This document shows, in pieces, positions 27,779 through 37,128 of a stretch of 64,000 nucleotides of DNA. The DNA comes from Vibrio sp. S9_S30 (GTDB lineage: Bacteria > Pseudomonadota > Gammaproteobacteria > Enterobacterales > Vibrionaceae), in contig NZ_JAAUWT010000011.1 of NCBI RefSeq assembly GCF_014694455.1, positions 62,001 to 126,000 on the forward strand, written 5' to 3'. The first letter of the stretch is position 1. Each line of letters opens with the position of its first letter. Below the pieces are notes generated by a model. That model saw only the letters and a list, made by a program, of their open reading frames with translations. It was not told the origin of the DNA and searched no databases. The position numbers and the translations under genes are program-made.

Positions 27779-28714
27779 ATGGCTCATTTGGTCTCGCAGC
27801 TTCAAGATTTGGTTGAACACATCGAATCCCACTTGGATGAAGACATCGACATCGCTCTGTTGGCGAAGCGCTTTGGTATGTCACCGTGGCACTTTCAGCG
27901 TATGTTTAAAGGGTTAATTGGCGATACGTTAGGCGGGTACATTCGCGGAAGAAGGCTGACACAAGCCGCACGCCAACTGATTCATACCGAACTGGGCATT
28001 ATTGACATTGCACTGAATGTTGGCTTTAGCTCTCACGAAGCGTTTACACGTTCATTCAAGCACTATTTTGCCATCACGCCTAAGCAATTCCGCCTTCAAA
28101 GCCTAGCTGTAAACCTGAAAGAAAAGCCCGTACTTACCCCATCGCTCTTTTCTCACCTTAGGGACGGTATGAAGCTTGAGCCAAAGATTGTCCATCAGCC
28201 AGAGTTACTGCTCGTCGGCTTTGAAACCACGATCCCTTCTCCATTTATGTTTGAAGAGAGCTTTTGCGATTTGCTCGAAGAACCTTGGATGCAATTATTG
28301 GAAAGACAAGACGAAATCCAGCATGCAAAAGACGACACCTACTACGGGCTGACCATCAGTGCCTCTGGTACCTTCGCTGAAGAGGAGGTGACTTACCTTT
28401 CAGCAATGGAAGTCTCCGACCTACAAGGCATCCCTAGCGGCATGAAAACTCATCGACTCCCTGAGCAAGATATTGCCGTTTTTGACGTCGAGGAGGTCAG
28501 TGAAGATTCTGTTGGAAAAACCATGGATTACATTTATGGGTACTGGCTGCCTAATTCGGCGTTCGAACGCGGTACAGGGCAAGATTACGAACTGTTTGAA
28601 AACCTGAAAAACTTCACGTTACCTGAAATGAAATCCAAGTACATTATCCCCATTCGCCCCAAAGTCCAGAGCAATGTAAAGAAAGAGAACCGTCAGCACA
28701 CAATGCAGCCCTGA
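27779..28714 (+). CDS. AraC-family regulator with GyrI-like effector domain
   Basis: A 311-residue protein: an N-terminal AraC double helix-turn-helix (about 10-105; LAKRFGMSPWHFQRMFKG and IALNVGFSSHEAFTRSFKHYF) followed by a GyrI/SOUL-like ligand-binding domain (about 140-300), the Rob/SoxS-like layout with the sensor at the C-terminus. It probably controls the divergent oxidoreductase gene. The ATG follows GGAAGGACAAC, a good ribosome site. Its last 96 bp overlap the convergent DUF1294 gene, so the two 3' ends share sequence. Confidence 0.85.
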   Translation: MAHLVSQLQDLVEHIESHLDEDIDIALLAKRFGMSPWHFQRMFKGLIGDTLGGYIRGRRLTQAARQLIHTELGIIDIALNVGFSSHEAFTRSFKHYFAITPKQFRLQSLAVNLKEKPVLTPSLFSHLRDGMKLEPKIVHQPELLLVGFETTIPSPFMFEESFCDLLEEPWMQLLERQDEIQHAKDDTYYGLTISASGTFAEEEVTYLSAMEVSDLQGIPSGMKTHRLPEQDIAVFDVEEVSEDSVGKTMDYIYGYWLPNSAFERGTGQDYELFENLKNFTLPEMKSKYIIPIRPKVQSNVKKENRQHTMQP

Positions 28715-28993
28715 TATGGCATAGAGGATGAGATAAAATGGCCGCTTTTGTGTCTTATGGCGAAACACTTCTCTGCCAATCAGTGCACCAGGCCAACCAC
28801 CAAACAAAGCCAAACCGTGCAAGGTGGCTTCTTTCACTCGCCAATTCCCTTTGAACGCTTGCCGTTTGTCCCACCAATAGACAAAGAGCGTTAATAAACT
28901 CAAAAGCTGTGATACAAACAACCAATACATTGGAAAATGGCTATAAAAGAGAAAAATAAATAAGAATAACCAGTAGAAGACGGACAACTTCAT
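28619..28993 (-). CDS. DUF1294 small membrane protein
   Basis: A 124-residue integral membrane protein of the DUF1294 family: hydrophobic N-terminus, then the family core YWWDKRQAFKGNWRVKEATL, LALFGGWPGALIG and RHKTQKRPF, then a last helix. Function unknown; some members carry a cold-shock domain, which is absent here. It overlaps the 3' end of the AraC-family gene antisense by 96 bp and the ATGs to its right are only a few bp away, an unusually compact arrangement. Confidence 0.75.
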   Translation of the reverse strand: MKLSVFYWLFLFIFLFYSHFPMYWLFVSQLLSLLTLFVYWWDKRQAFKGNWRVKEATLHGLALFGGWPGALIGREVFRHKTQKRPFYLILYAISGLHCVLTVLFLYIALDFGANGDNVLGFHFR

Positions 28994-29024
28994 GACATCC
29001 CCTCATCTTTATAAGGAAAGTAAT

Positions 29025-29384
29025 ATGGCACACGGAACCTGTCATTGTGGCAACATCACACTGCAAGTAAAGACCCTTCCAGACACTTTGACTCAATGCA
29101 ATTGCTCGCACTGCTTTAGAGCCGCACCTTTATACGGCTACTACACGTCGTCCGAAGTTGACATGACAGTGACTTCCGGTGTGACCGATGGATATGAATG
29201 GGGCGATAGAATGATTCATTTCCACCACTGCCCAATATGTAAAGTGCATACCCATTACACGGCAACAGATAAAGCAGGGAAGGATCGAGTGGGCGTGAAT
29301 TTTCGATTGTTTGAAAGACAAATGGTGGAGTCTATTCGAGTGCGTCACTTTGATGGGGCTGATACATGGAAGTATCTAGACTGA
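29025..29384 (+). CDS. GFA (CENP-V/formaldehyde-activating-like) family zinc protein
   Basis: A 119-residue GFA-family protein with the metal-binding Cys pattern CHCGN, CNCSHC and HHCPIC. Some members bind glutathione-formaldehyde adducts, but most, probably including this one, have no proven reaction. The ATG at 29025 has AAGGAAAG just upstream; the ATG at 28992 would overlap the divergent DUF1294 start. Single gene. Confidence 0.78.
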   Translation: MAHGTCHCGNITLQVKTLPDTLTQCNCSHCFRAAPLYGYYTSSEVDMTVTSGVTDGYEWGDRMIHFHHCPICKVHTHYTATDKAGKDRVGVNFRLFERQMVESIRVRHFDGADTWKYLD

Positions 29385-29421
29385 AGAGGCTATAGACGAA
29401 AAAGCGTCCGGCTTACGACGT

Positions 29422-31086
29422 TTAGCTCTTTATCATCGCTTCAAAGCTAATTTCATAATGGTTGTAAGAGAGTATGGAAGGGCCGTGTTCACGGCGTGTA
29501 ACCACGGTGTCGTCACCAAACCTGACGGTCACTCTCGAATACACTTTGTTTTTCACTGTGATGGTATTTACCGCAAGCATCTGCTCAAATTCAAGTTCAA
29601 CCGCATCGAGCTTTTTCTTGGTTCGATTAAGAAGCTCGTTGTTTTTCTCTTTTAAAGACGCAACATGGTCTACCATGTCTTGGGTCCGCTCTGATTTCGG
29701 GGTTTTGGAAAGCTCCAATTCCGCCCGAACCACTTTCATGGTTTCTTCTTGAACTTGTTTATAGTTCTCTTTTAGCTTTTCAATACCGGCTTTGTACTTT
29801 TTATAGCGGGCGCAAGCTTCCACGTTAGTAACAGAATCGCCTTCAACACCTAAATTCACACAAGTAATTTTTCCGCCCACTTGGGTGTTGCCACCACTCA
29901 GTGTGCCCTGCTTGCCATTCGCATCACAAACACTTAAGTCGCCTCCACAACGGACTTCGTTTTGCAAACTGTGGATGGCAAGCGTAATGTCATCGTGAGC
30001 TTGTACTGTTGCGTACTGAGCATATTTACTGGTTATAGAGCCACCAGAACGGACAATACAGGCATGTTCTGTCCCTTCTCCTACTGGACGACCAATAATA
30101 CCTTTTGCCGCCGTAATATCTCCATGAGCTTGGACATCTGCCGACTCAATAAAACCACCCACGGTAATTGAACCTGTCGCCAATACCTTCATACCAGGTT
30201 CGATATCACCCGTAATCACAACACATCCTTTGAATTTAATGTGGCCGGTTGACACATCCACTTTGCTTAAACACAACGCGTTATCCACTTCAACGTTTGA
30301 GCCTTTCTTCATGACGGGCATTCCAGACACAGAGGCTCGAAGTAAATTCGGGTTGTCTTTGCATATATAGGTTCCCTTTCCGTCACGCAGCGGTTTGTCG
30401 GTTCCGGGCTTAGGGGGAATGGTTTTACCACAAACGGTAAATCCAGGCGTCCCTTTCGTGGCGGGTTGACGTCGCAAAAGGGCTTCGTTTTCAGCAACGG
30501 TAATGGTTTCACCGAGGTTGCGCATATCTACGCGGTGAGTAATGGTATTGACCTCTTGTGGTCTAAGTACGCGGCTATTTATGTCGGGGAACAGTGGAAT
30601 GAATTCAGCATCTTTACCGTCAATAGGGCGCTGACCAATGGCGACTGCCTGAGAGAACTCCTGCCCCGGCGGTACTTTATGGCTCATAGCCAGTACCTTT
30701 TTTAAAGCCAGTTTATTAATGCCTTTGGTTACTCTCGCGGTGGACAGCGCTTCCACAATTTCGCTGCCTCGAAGTGCTCTCCCCCCTTGTGCGCCTTGAA
30801 CAATCATACGAGCGATCATATCGTTATCGTCAAGCTCAACGGTCACACTTGCGTTTTTTCGGTAGGCAATTTTGATGCCCTGAAACGCTTCTTTTTTTGT
30901 TTTACGAGCAGCACTGATAAACGTTTTTACGGCTCCACCGTCTAAGAAGAAAGAAGCCGCACCCAAGCTTTCGATGGCGTGATTAAGACCTTGCTCACCG
31001 AAATCAGACTCGACAGTCATATCGGCGGGCATCTGTGCTATAACACTTTGATCATCATCTGAAAGTCGGATGAACTCTTTCCACAT
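29422..31086 (-). CDS. FapA/DUF342 family polymer-forming protein
   Basis: A 554-residue cytoplasmic protein of the FapA (DUF342) family. The N-terminal half (about 80-250) shows LSTARVTKGINKLAL and PFTV-type GTPGFTVCGKTIPP. The middle is a right-handed beta-helix (about 255-420; repeated VxxxGDIxxxxxVxxxGxI turns such as VVITGDIEPGMKVLATGSI) and the C-terminus is a coiled coil (about 420-510). In Vibrio a relative influences flagellar placement and cell-surface traits, but the role here is open. It is separated by 288 bp from the chemosensory operon, which runs the same way. Confidence 0.75.
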   Translation of the reverse strand: MWKEFIRLSDDDQSVIAQMPADMTVESDFGEQGLNHAIESLGAASFFLDGGAVKTFISAARKTKKEAFQGIKIAYRKNASVTVELDDNDMIARMIVQGAQGGRALRGSEIVEALSTARVTKGINKLALKKVLAMSHKVPPGQEFSQAVAIGQRPIDGKDAEFIPLFPDINSRVLRPQEVNTITHRVDMRNLGETITVAENEALLRRQPATKGTPGFTVCGKTIPPKPGTDKPLRDGKGTYICKDNPNLLRASVSGMPVMKKGSNVEVDNALCLSKVDVSTGHIKFKGCVVITGDIEPGMKVLATGSITVGGFIESADVQAHGDITAAKGIIGRPVGEGTEHACIVRSGGSITSKYAQYATVQAHDDITLAIHSLQNEVRCGGDLSVCDANGKQGTLSGGNTQVGGKITCVNLGVEGDSVTNVEACARYKKYKAGIEKLKENYKQVQEETMKVVRAELELSKTPKSERTQDMVDHVASLKEKNNELLNRTKKKLDAVELEFEQMLAVNTITVKNKVYSRVTVRFGDDTVVTRREHGPSILSYNHYEISFEAMIKS

Positions 31087-31374
31087 AGTCCGTCACTCAA
31101 AAATAAGACTTCATATCTGGAATGAGTGTAACGAATTCACCCCGAGATTTAACTAAAATATGCACGTTTTCCGGCTGTGGTCACTAATACAAGCACATCA
31201 ACGTCACCATAACGTCAAATTTTAACATTAGGCTCACAATATTGTTCATCTCTAAATGTTAATTGCTCAAATTCCAGTTACATATTCGGTAAGGAGCTGA
31301 AACTTATCTAGTCTATCCATCAAAGCAATTACACTACAAGCTCAAATTAAATATTACAAGCTCAAATCAAATCC

Positions 31375-33045
31375 CTAGTACTGAGAAAACTGATAAACCG
31401 CTTTCACCTTTTTACCACAGTTGGAATACTCAAGTGATTCACATAGCTCCGAAACCAAAACAATGCCTCTACCATAGCTGTCTTCATCAGAAACCATATT
31501 TAAATTATGATAATTGAAGCCTTCGCCAGTATGCTCAATGGTTATCCCCAACTGATTCTTCTCAGGCAAATATTCAAGCTCCAGTGTTAGCATGGCATTC
31601 TCGTTGAGCGCTTTTAGTTTTTCTTCTCGCTGCTGGTAATACGTAAAAAAGCCTTCTTCATCATTTTTGAGGGTCGAATCCAACCCAAGTAACCCATGCT
31701 CAATGGCATTGGCAAAGAGCTCCGACAAGACAGAGCACACTAAATCAAGATTGGGACCTCCGCTCACGATACCAGAAATGTAGTGGCGAACCTCTGCCAT
31801 AACCGTGACGCAACTCAGGATCTCTTTAGAGAAGCTTAACCGAGTACTTAATGGCACCTTGCCAACAAATGGCAACTCAGAATCAGGGATTTGCCCTGCT
31901 TCATTGTGAATCGGAAATGTCATAGTGAGGATGGATAAATCATCGTCCTTATGGGTGTTTGAAAAAACATTCACCGCTTCGTATAAAGATGGAATGACCG
32001 CATTAGGCTCACACTCATTTAAAACCTGTTTAAGCCTGTCTTCACCAAATTGCTCTCCAGAACAGTTCGCAGCTTCCGTAAGGCCGTCGGTATAGCACAC
32101 AATTTGTTGCCCGGGCTCTAAACGAAGGTGTACAAGATTGATTTCAAATTCTTCACCACTCAATACGCCGAGCGGCATATGCATGGAGGTGAGTTTATTA
32201 ACGATTTTTCCAGAAGAGTCGAGGATATAACTGTCTGGCAATCCCCCACCCCACCACGTTACATCAAGCCCGTTCGCACGAATTTCAAAGACGTTCGCTG
32301 CAACCATCATCCCTAGTGGTAGAAACCGCACTAAAGATGTATTGATTTCTTCTAAAATCTCACCCAGTGACATGCCCTTAGACGCCATTGAGAAAAAAGC
32401 TCTCGTGGCAGGAATGGTCGAGATAGCCGCCGGCAAACCATGACCTGTTGCATCAGCGATCATCACGTAAACCCCACCCTGAGGACGATTCGCCACGACA
32501 ATCAGATCACCATTAAACACAGTGGAAGGGTTGGATATGTACTCTATGCCATCAATGTTTTTGTACATGTCTTCGGCAAGATTCGTGAAAATGGATTCAG
32601 AGATGGCGTAATCGTATTTCACCTGTTCTCGGAATTTACTCAGCTCATCTCGTTGCTTACTCACTTCGCTGTGCATTTTCGCAATGCGATAATGCGCCTG
32701 TACTTTCGCAAGCAGCGTGCTTCTTCCTACGGGTTTAAGAATGAAATCATCGCCATAAAAGAGACAACGCCCAAACGAATCACGATCGTCTAGAACGGTT
32801 AAGAAGATGATAGGCATGTGCACATTGGGGAATTCTTCACGGATCTCTTTGGCTGTCGAGAAGCCATCTTTCACTGGCATCATAACGTCCATAAGGATCA
32901 CATCGGGAAGGCTATCGGCTTCTTTTATTGCATCCACCACCCCTTCGCCATTCTCAAATAGAATGATCTCTTTGGCGATACTGGCTAGCATGTAGCGAAA
33001 CATTTCCCTATTGGTTTTCTGATCATCAACAATCAGCACTCTCAT
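31375..33045 (-). CDS. Response regulator with PP2C-type phosphatase and anti-sigma-type kinase domains
   Basis: A 556-residue three-domain partner-switch regulator: a receiver domain (about 1-120, phosphoacceptor Asp53 in VILMDVMMP), a SpoIIE/PP2C phosphatase (about 170-390; IADATGHGLPAA, YTDGLTEA, DDDLS metal ligands) and a C-terminal HATPase_c_2 kinase domain (about 410-556; ELFANAIEHG, YGRGIVL). It can in principle phosphorylate and dephosphorylate a STAS protein; the adjacent STAS gene has the Ser. Last gene of the chemosensory operon, matching VCA1086 of V. cholerae cluster III. Confidence 0.85.
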   Translation of the reverse strand: MRVLIVDDQKTNREMFRYMLASIAKEIILFENGEGVVDAIKEADSLPDVILMDVMMPVKDGFSTAKEIREEFPNVHMPIIFLTVLDDRDSFGRCLFYGDDFILKPVGRSTLLAKVQAHYRIAKMHSEVSKQRDELSKFREQVKYDYAISESIFTNLAEDMYKNIDGIEYISNPSTVFNGDLIVVANRPQGGVYVMIADATGHGLPAAISTIPATRAFFSMASKGMSLGEILEEINTSLVRFLPLGMMVAANVFEIRANGLDVTWWGGGLPDSYILDSSGKIVNKLTSMHMPLGVLSGEEFEINLVHLRLEPGQQIVCYTDGLTEAANCSGEQFGEDRLKQVLNECEPNAVIPSLYEAVNVFSNTHKDDDLSILTMTFPIHNEAGQIPDSELPFVGKVPLSTRLSFSKEILSCVTVMAEVRHYISGIVSGGPNLDLVCSVLSELFANAIEHGLLGLDSTLKNDEEGFFTYYQQREEKLKALNENAMLTLELEYLPEKNQLGITIEHTGEGFNYHNLNMVSDEDSYGRGIVLVSELCESLEYSNCGKKVKAVYQFSQY

Positions 33046-33066
33046 AACCTACCCCTCCTGAATCCA

Positions 33067-33366
33067 TTACTCGATTGAGAACTTCTTATCAAATCTCGAA
33101 ATCAGTAGAATTCTTTTCACTTGAGGCATGCTGTTAGTGATAACGATATCACCATCTTGCTGTTGCAAGAATTTATGCATATTGAGTAGCATGCCTAGAC
33201 CAGCACTGTCGATGTAATCCACTTTGCGAAAGTCTACGACAAAGCGATACCCTTTTTGCTGACTGTAACTTTGGCGAAATTCGTGAACCAAATTAAACCC
33301 AAATGCCCCTTCAACCGAAATGACGACGCGTCTTTGGTTGTTATCTATTTCAGCAGATACTGACAT
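33067..33366 (-). CDS. STAS-domain anti-sigma factor antagonist
   Basis: A 99-residue single STAS domain of the SpoIIAA/RsbV type, with the phosphorylatable Ser in YIDSAGLGMLLNM. It should be the substrate of the kinase/phosphatase 21 bp downstream. Its output partner (an anti-sigma factor, a receptor or another enzyme) is not evident in the window. Confidence 0.85.
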   Translation of the reverse strand: MSVSAEIDNNQRRVVISVEGAFGFNLVHEFRQSYSQQKGYRFVVDFRKVDYIDSAGLGMLLNMHKFLQQQDGDIVITNSMPQVKRILLISRFDKKFSIE

Positions 33367-33377
33367 AGCTGTTCTCC

Positions 33378-34544
33378 CTAAAATAATTCAACTTCACCTT
33401 CATCAATACCGGATTGCTGTGCGGCTTCTCCGCGGTTTTGAGCATAACCCACAAGCTCTTCGATACCTTGAGTCAATTCTGAAAGCTCTATTTCTCGCTT
33501 ATTAAATTTGCCGATTAGAACGGTCATATCTTCCAGCGACTGGGCGCTACGCTCTGCATGTTGCCCCTGCTGGGTAACGATATCGGCAAATTGCAACGCT
33601 CGAATACCGTTACTCACTTGCTCTGAAAGCTCCATCCCCATTCCTTGTAATTTGTCGATTTCGTCCCTAATCTCGACGTTAACCTGCTGCACTCCTTGCA
33701 ACATGTCTTCGACTTGATCTTTTGAGTCGATTGCCACGGTCATGTCTATTGACGCGATCTCTCCAACCGTTTGATTCGCTTCATTGATTGTCCCTTGGGC
33801 AACGGTGATCTCTTTTTGTATCTGCCCATTCAACTCTTCCGCTTTAAGAGACAAGTTCCTCACCTCTTGAGCAACAACAGCAAACCCTCGTCCTGCATCA
33901 CCGGCTCGTGCAGCTTCAATGGCTGCATTCAGTGCCAACAAATTGGTTTGCTCAGACAACCCTTGAACCTGATCCAATAGGCGAAATACATTGTCCAGTT
34001 TCGATGACATGTCGTGAATGCTGTGTACAGCAGTGATGCTTTTTTCAGACACGCTGACAAGAATTTCAATATATTGGGCGAATATCTTTTCCGTCTTTGG
34101 GAGTACCTGAGTCAGGCTGTATTTACTGTCTTGGTTGGCTAGAAGGTTATTGACTAAGGTCTCTGACACAAGGCTTTGACGCTGCGAGACTTCTTGTAAA
34201 CCAAAAAAGCTGTCATTTAATGTGACAACAGATTCATCAATCACCCCACGCTGCTTATATAAGCTTCCTTTAATGTGACGGATCTCTTCATCCATCAGCT
34301 GCTTGATGTCATCCAGTCGTACTCGTCGATCCGAAACAGGTTCAACGTAGCTTTCAGGCTTTATCTCAAATGAATCGATTTCTTTTTGTGGCGACTTAAT
34401 CAGTATCCAAGGCGTGGCGGCGATAAACACGGACCATCCAACCACCCATACCGAAGACACTTCCATTGCTACGATACTGAGCCCCAACATCTGAAAGCCT
34501 AATATGAGCCACCAATTCGTTACGAAATTTGTTATTTTTTGCAT
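33378..34544 (-). CDS. Short methyl-accepting chemotaxis-like protein
   Basis: A 388-residue receptor: two adjacent N-terminal membrane helices (about 10-55) with almost no periplasmic loop, a linker, and a cytoplasmic signalling coiled coil whose hairpin tip is [29 protein letters not shown]. With no ligand domain outside the cell, it probably senses an internal or membrane signal. The signalling domain is shorter than in standard receptors, which may prevent mixed arrays with them. Eleven bp from the STAS gene; homologue by position of VCA1088. Confidence 0.82.
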   Translation of the reverse strand: MQKITNFVTNWWLILGFQMLGLSIVAMEVSSVWVVGWSVFIAATPWILIKSPQKEIDSFEIKPESYVEPVSDRRVRLDDIKQLMDEEIRHIKGSLYKQRGVIDESVVTLNDSFFGLQEVSQRQSLVSETLVNNLLANQDSKYSLTQVLPKTEKIFAQYIEILVSVSEKSITAVHSIHDMSSKLDNVFRLLDQVQGLSEQTNLLALNAAIEAARAGDAGRGFAVVAQEVRNLSLKAEELNGQIQKEITVAQGTINEANQTVGEIASIDMTVAIDSKDQVEDMLQGVQQVNVEIRDEIDKLQGMGMELSEQVSNGIRALQFADIVTQQGQHAERSAQSLEDMTVLIGKFNKREIELSELTQGIEELVGYAQNRGEAAQQSGIDEGEVELF

Positions 34545-34573
34545 GGTTATAGACCCCTTATATTCAGAAGTAT

Positions 34574-35617
34574 TCAGGAAGAAAACAACGAGTCACATAT
34601 CAGTTTTGGGATTTTATTGAGTGACACGACTTTTTCTACTGCCCCTACTTCTACAGCGACACGAGGCATTCCCCATACCACTGAGGATTGTTCATCCTGT
34701 GCTATCGTAAATGCACCGGCTTTGTTCATATTCAGCATACCCGCGGCTCCGTCCTGCCCCATTCCCGTAAGAATCACGCCAATGGCTCTGTCTTTCAGGG
34801 TCTCTGCTATGGCATCAAACATGACATCCACAGACGGCTTATGACGGTTAACAGGGGGACGATCATCCAATTCGCAATACAAGCATCCGCCCCTCTTAAC
34901 AATCACCATGTGCTGGTCACCAGGGGCAACATACGCGCAACCGTTTACAAGTGGGGCTGAATCTACGGCAAGAACACGCACCGTGATTTCGCTCGCCATA
35001 TCAAGCCGCTGTGCAAACGAAGAGGTGAATAACGCGCTGATATGCTGAGTGATCACAATGGGGGGAAGGTTCGACGGCAAGGACGACAGCACCGAACGTA
35101 CCGCTTCAGTCCCTCCCGTGGAAGCACCAATGGCAATCAAATCAAATCGCTGACTTTTGCGTTTTACTTTGGCTTGCTTTTCAGCCTGATGGCTGTGGTG
35201 GTGGTGTTTTACGTTCGCCCCTGCTGCCATTTTCACTTTGGCATTGACCATTTGTTTGTAGTGGATCATCTCTGCCGTGCTTTCTACGGTCGGTTTAGGG
35301 AAATAATCGACGGCGCCTATTTCCAATGCTTCAAGTGTGATGTCTGCACCATGCTGAGTCAGAGTCGAAATCATCACCACTGGCATGGGGCGTAAGCGCA
35401 TGAGATTTTTAAGAAATTGCACACCGTTCATCTTAGGCATTTCGATGTCTAAGGTCAGTACATCGGGATTATGCTGCTTGATAAGATCCCGTGCTTCATA
35501 CGGATTTTCGGCTACGGCGACCACGGTCAACTGGGGATCGGATTCGATGATCTCCGTTAACAGCGCTCTAAATACTGGGGAGTCATCAACGATCATTACT
35601 TTTAATTTGCTACTCAT
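34574..35617 (-). CDS. cheB: Chemotaxis response regulator methylesterase CheB
   Basis: Removes methyl groups from receptor glutamates. Receiver domain with Asp57 in VLTLDIEMP, linker, and a methylesterase domain with the Ser-His-Asp triad in [19 protein letters not shown] and GMGQDGAAG. The linker is His-rich (KHHHHSHQ), an odd local feature. The ATG at 35617 overlaps the cheD stop (ATGAGTAG) and is preferred to upstream ATGs inside cheD. About 347 residues, normal size. Confidence 0.93.
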   Translation of the reverse strand: MSSKLKVMIVDDSPVFRALLTEIIESDPQLTVVAVAENPYEARDLIKQHNPDVLTLDIEMPKMNGVQFLKNLMRLRPMPVVMISTLTQHGADITLEALEIGAVDYFPKPTVESTAEMIHYKQMVNAKVKMAAGANVKHHHHSHQAEKQAKVKRKSQRFDLIAIGASTGGTEAVRSVLSSLPSNLPPIVITQHISALFTSSFAQRLDMASEITVRVLAVDSAPLVNGCAYVAPGDQHMVIVKRGGCLYCELDDRPPVNRHKPSVDVMFDAIAETLKDRAIGVILTGMGQDGAAGMLNMNKAGAFTIAQDEQSSVVWGMPRVAVEVGAVEKVVSLNKIPKLICDSLFSS

Positions 35618-36260
35618 TAAATAACTCCGCATCATTATCATGAGAACGATAGCTTTCTATACTCAACTCTTTGGCGTATTTCGCTTCACTTCGTTCCACC
35701 TTAGCCACCACTTCTGAGAACCGGATGCGTTTTACCCAAGCCTGACCACTTAAGGGATCAAACATCACTTTTCTGGGGATGATCCCCCCCAAGTCTTGTG
35801 CTTCAATCTCGAAATTTTCTTCATGCGCGTAATTCAGCGCAAATTCGATGTTCTTATCACCAATGAGCGCACTTATTCCCATCAATTGCGCACCACCAAA
35901 CAATTTCAATCGAATCCTTTCTCGCACAGCTCCACCTGCAAGCAGTTGGTTTACCAAAATTTCCATTGCGTTATTGCCGTATCGTGAAGCAGTAGAAACA
36001 ATTTCTGCCGGGTGCCAGTGTTCAATTTCAGCGTTATTGCTAAATGGCAACAAAAAATGATTCATACCACCGATATGAGCTTGTGGATCCCACATGCACG
36101 CGGCAATGCACGATCCTAACCCTGTGCAAATCACTTCAGGATCACGGCTGGTATAAACGCCACCAGGCATCACTTTCACCATATGCACTTTCTTATGCTG
36201 ATGGTAAAAGCGGCTGAATTGTAACGTTTGGATAGAAGAATTCGCCTGTAATCCTTTCAT
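35610..36260 (-). CDS. cheD: Receptor glutamine deamidase CheD
   Basis: Deamidates receptor glutamines to glutamates. About 216 residues with the catalytic Cys in [13 protein letters not shown] and His in GMNHFLLP; the C-terminal half has GGAQLMG. The ATG at 36260, preceded by GAGGCAAGA and 8 bp after the cheR stop, is chosen; an in-frame upstream ATG at 36416 would lie inside cheR and add a non-family extension. Confidence 0.92.
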   Translation of the reverse strand: MKGLQANSSIQTLQFSRFYHQHKKVHMVKVMPGGVYTSRDPEVICTGLGSCIAACMWDPQAHIGGMNHFLLPFSNNAEIEHWHPAEIVSTASRYGNNAMEILVNQLLAGGAVRERIRLKLFGGAQLMGISALIGDKNIEFALNYAHEENFEIEAQDLGGIIPRKVMFDPLSGQAWVKRIRFSEVVAKVERSEAKYAKELSIESYRSHDNDAELFNE

Positions 36261-36267
36261 TCTTGCC

Positions 36268-37128
36268 TCACTGTTTAACGTAAATGGTGTGTCCGAGGTG
36301 ACGGAATATGTCAGTACAATTTCCAACACTCTCTGAATGACCGATAAGCAACACACCATCATCGGCAAGATGTTTGTAAAATCGTCGAATAAGTGTCTCT
36401 TGAGTCGTTTTATCAAAGTAAATCATGACGTTTCGACACGAGATAACATCAAATTGCTGATCCATGGGCCAATCAGCTAACAAGTTAAGCTGATTAAAAG
36501 TAAGGTATTGCTGTAACTGACGTTTTATTTTTATTTTTCCGGTCATTTGACCTTTTCCCTTAACGAATGCCCCTTTAAGGTATTCACTGGGAATGCTTGT
36601 TAATACTTCTTCGCTGTAGATACCTTGTTTTGCTCTAGCCAACACGTTGGTATCTAAGTCCGTTGCAAGCATGCGTACATCGATTATCCGCTCAAACACG
36701 TGCGCTTTTTTCAACATCGCTAGGTAACTGTAGGGTTCTTCTCCGGTTGAACACCCTGCTGACCAAAATCTAAGCTGCTTTTTATTTTCGTTGAACCACT
36801 TAGGAATCATCACTTGTTCTAAATATTCAAAGTGATGAAACTCTCGGAAAAAGTGAGTTTTATTGGTCGTCAAGTTATTAATAAAATTCACTCTCTCGGC
36901 ATCACTTGTTTCTAGCAATTCTCGGTACTCAGTGAATCGCTGAAAACCATGTTCTCGCAAAATACGGCTGATGCGACCATAGACCATGGCCTTCTTTTTA
37001 TCCGATAAGAAGATGCCGACGCTTTTATGGACAAAATATTGTATATATTTGAAGTCCTGTTCTGTTAGTTCAAACTCTCGACCGACCAGTGGACTTTCTG
37101 CCTCCGTTTGGCTCAGAATTCTTCCCAT
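36268..37128 (-). CDS. cheR: Chemotaxis methyltransferase CheR
   Basis: SAM-dependent methyltransferase acting on receptor glutamates, 286 residues: all-helical N-terminal domain (about 20-85), SAM site [14 protein letters not shown] and CRNVMIYFD. It overlaps the upstream receptor gene by 16 bp. That receptor ends in EWEEF, a CheR-docking pentapeptide, so enzyme and target are coupled both in translation and physically. Confidence 0.94.
   Translation of the reverse strand: MGRILSQTEAESPLVGREFELTEQDFKYIQYFVHKSVGIFLSDKKKAMVYGRISRILREHGFQRFTEYRELLETSDAERVNFINNLTTNKTHFFREFHHFEYLEQVMIPKWFNENKKQLRFWSAGCSTGEEPYSYLAMLKKAHVFERIIDVRMLATDLDTNVLARAKQGIYSEEVLTSIPSEYLKGAFVKGKGQMTGKIKIKRQLQQYLTFNQLNLLADWPMDQQFDVISCRNVMIYFDKTTQETLIRRFYKHLADDGVLLIGHSESVGNCTDIFRHLGHTIYVKQ

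Noticed and set aside
35618..36416. Longer cheD starting at 36416
   Set aside because: The extra 52 residues would be read entirely from within cheR and do not look like CheD; the ATG at 36260 has a better ribosome site.
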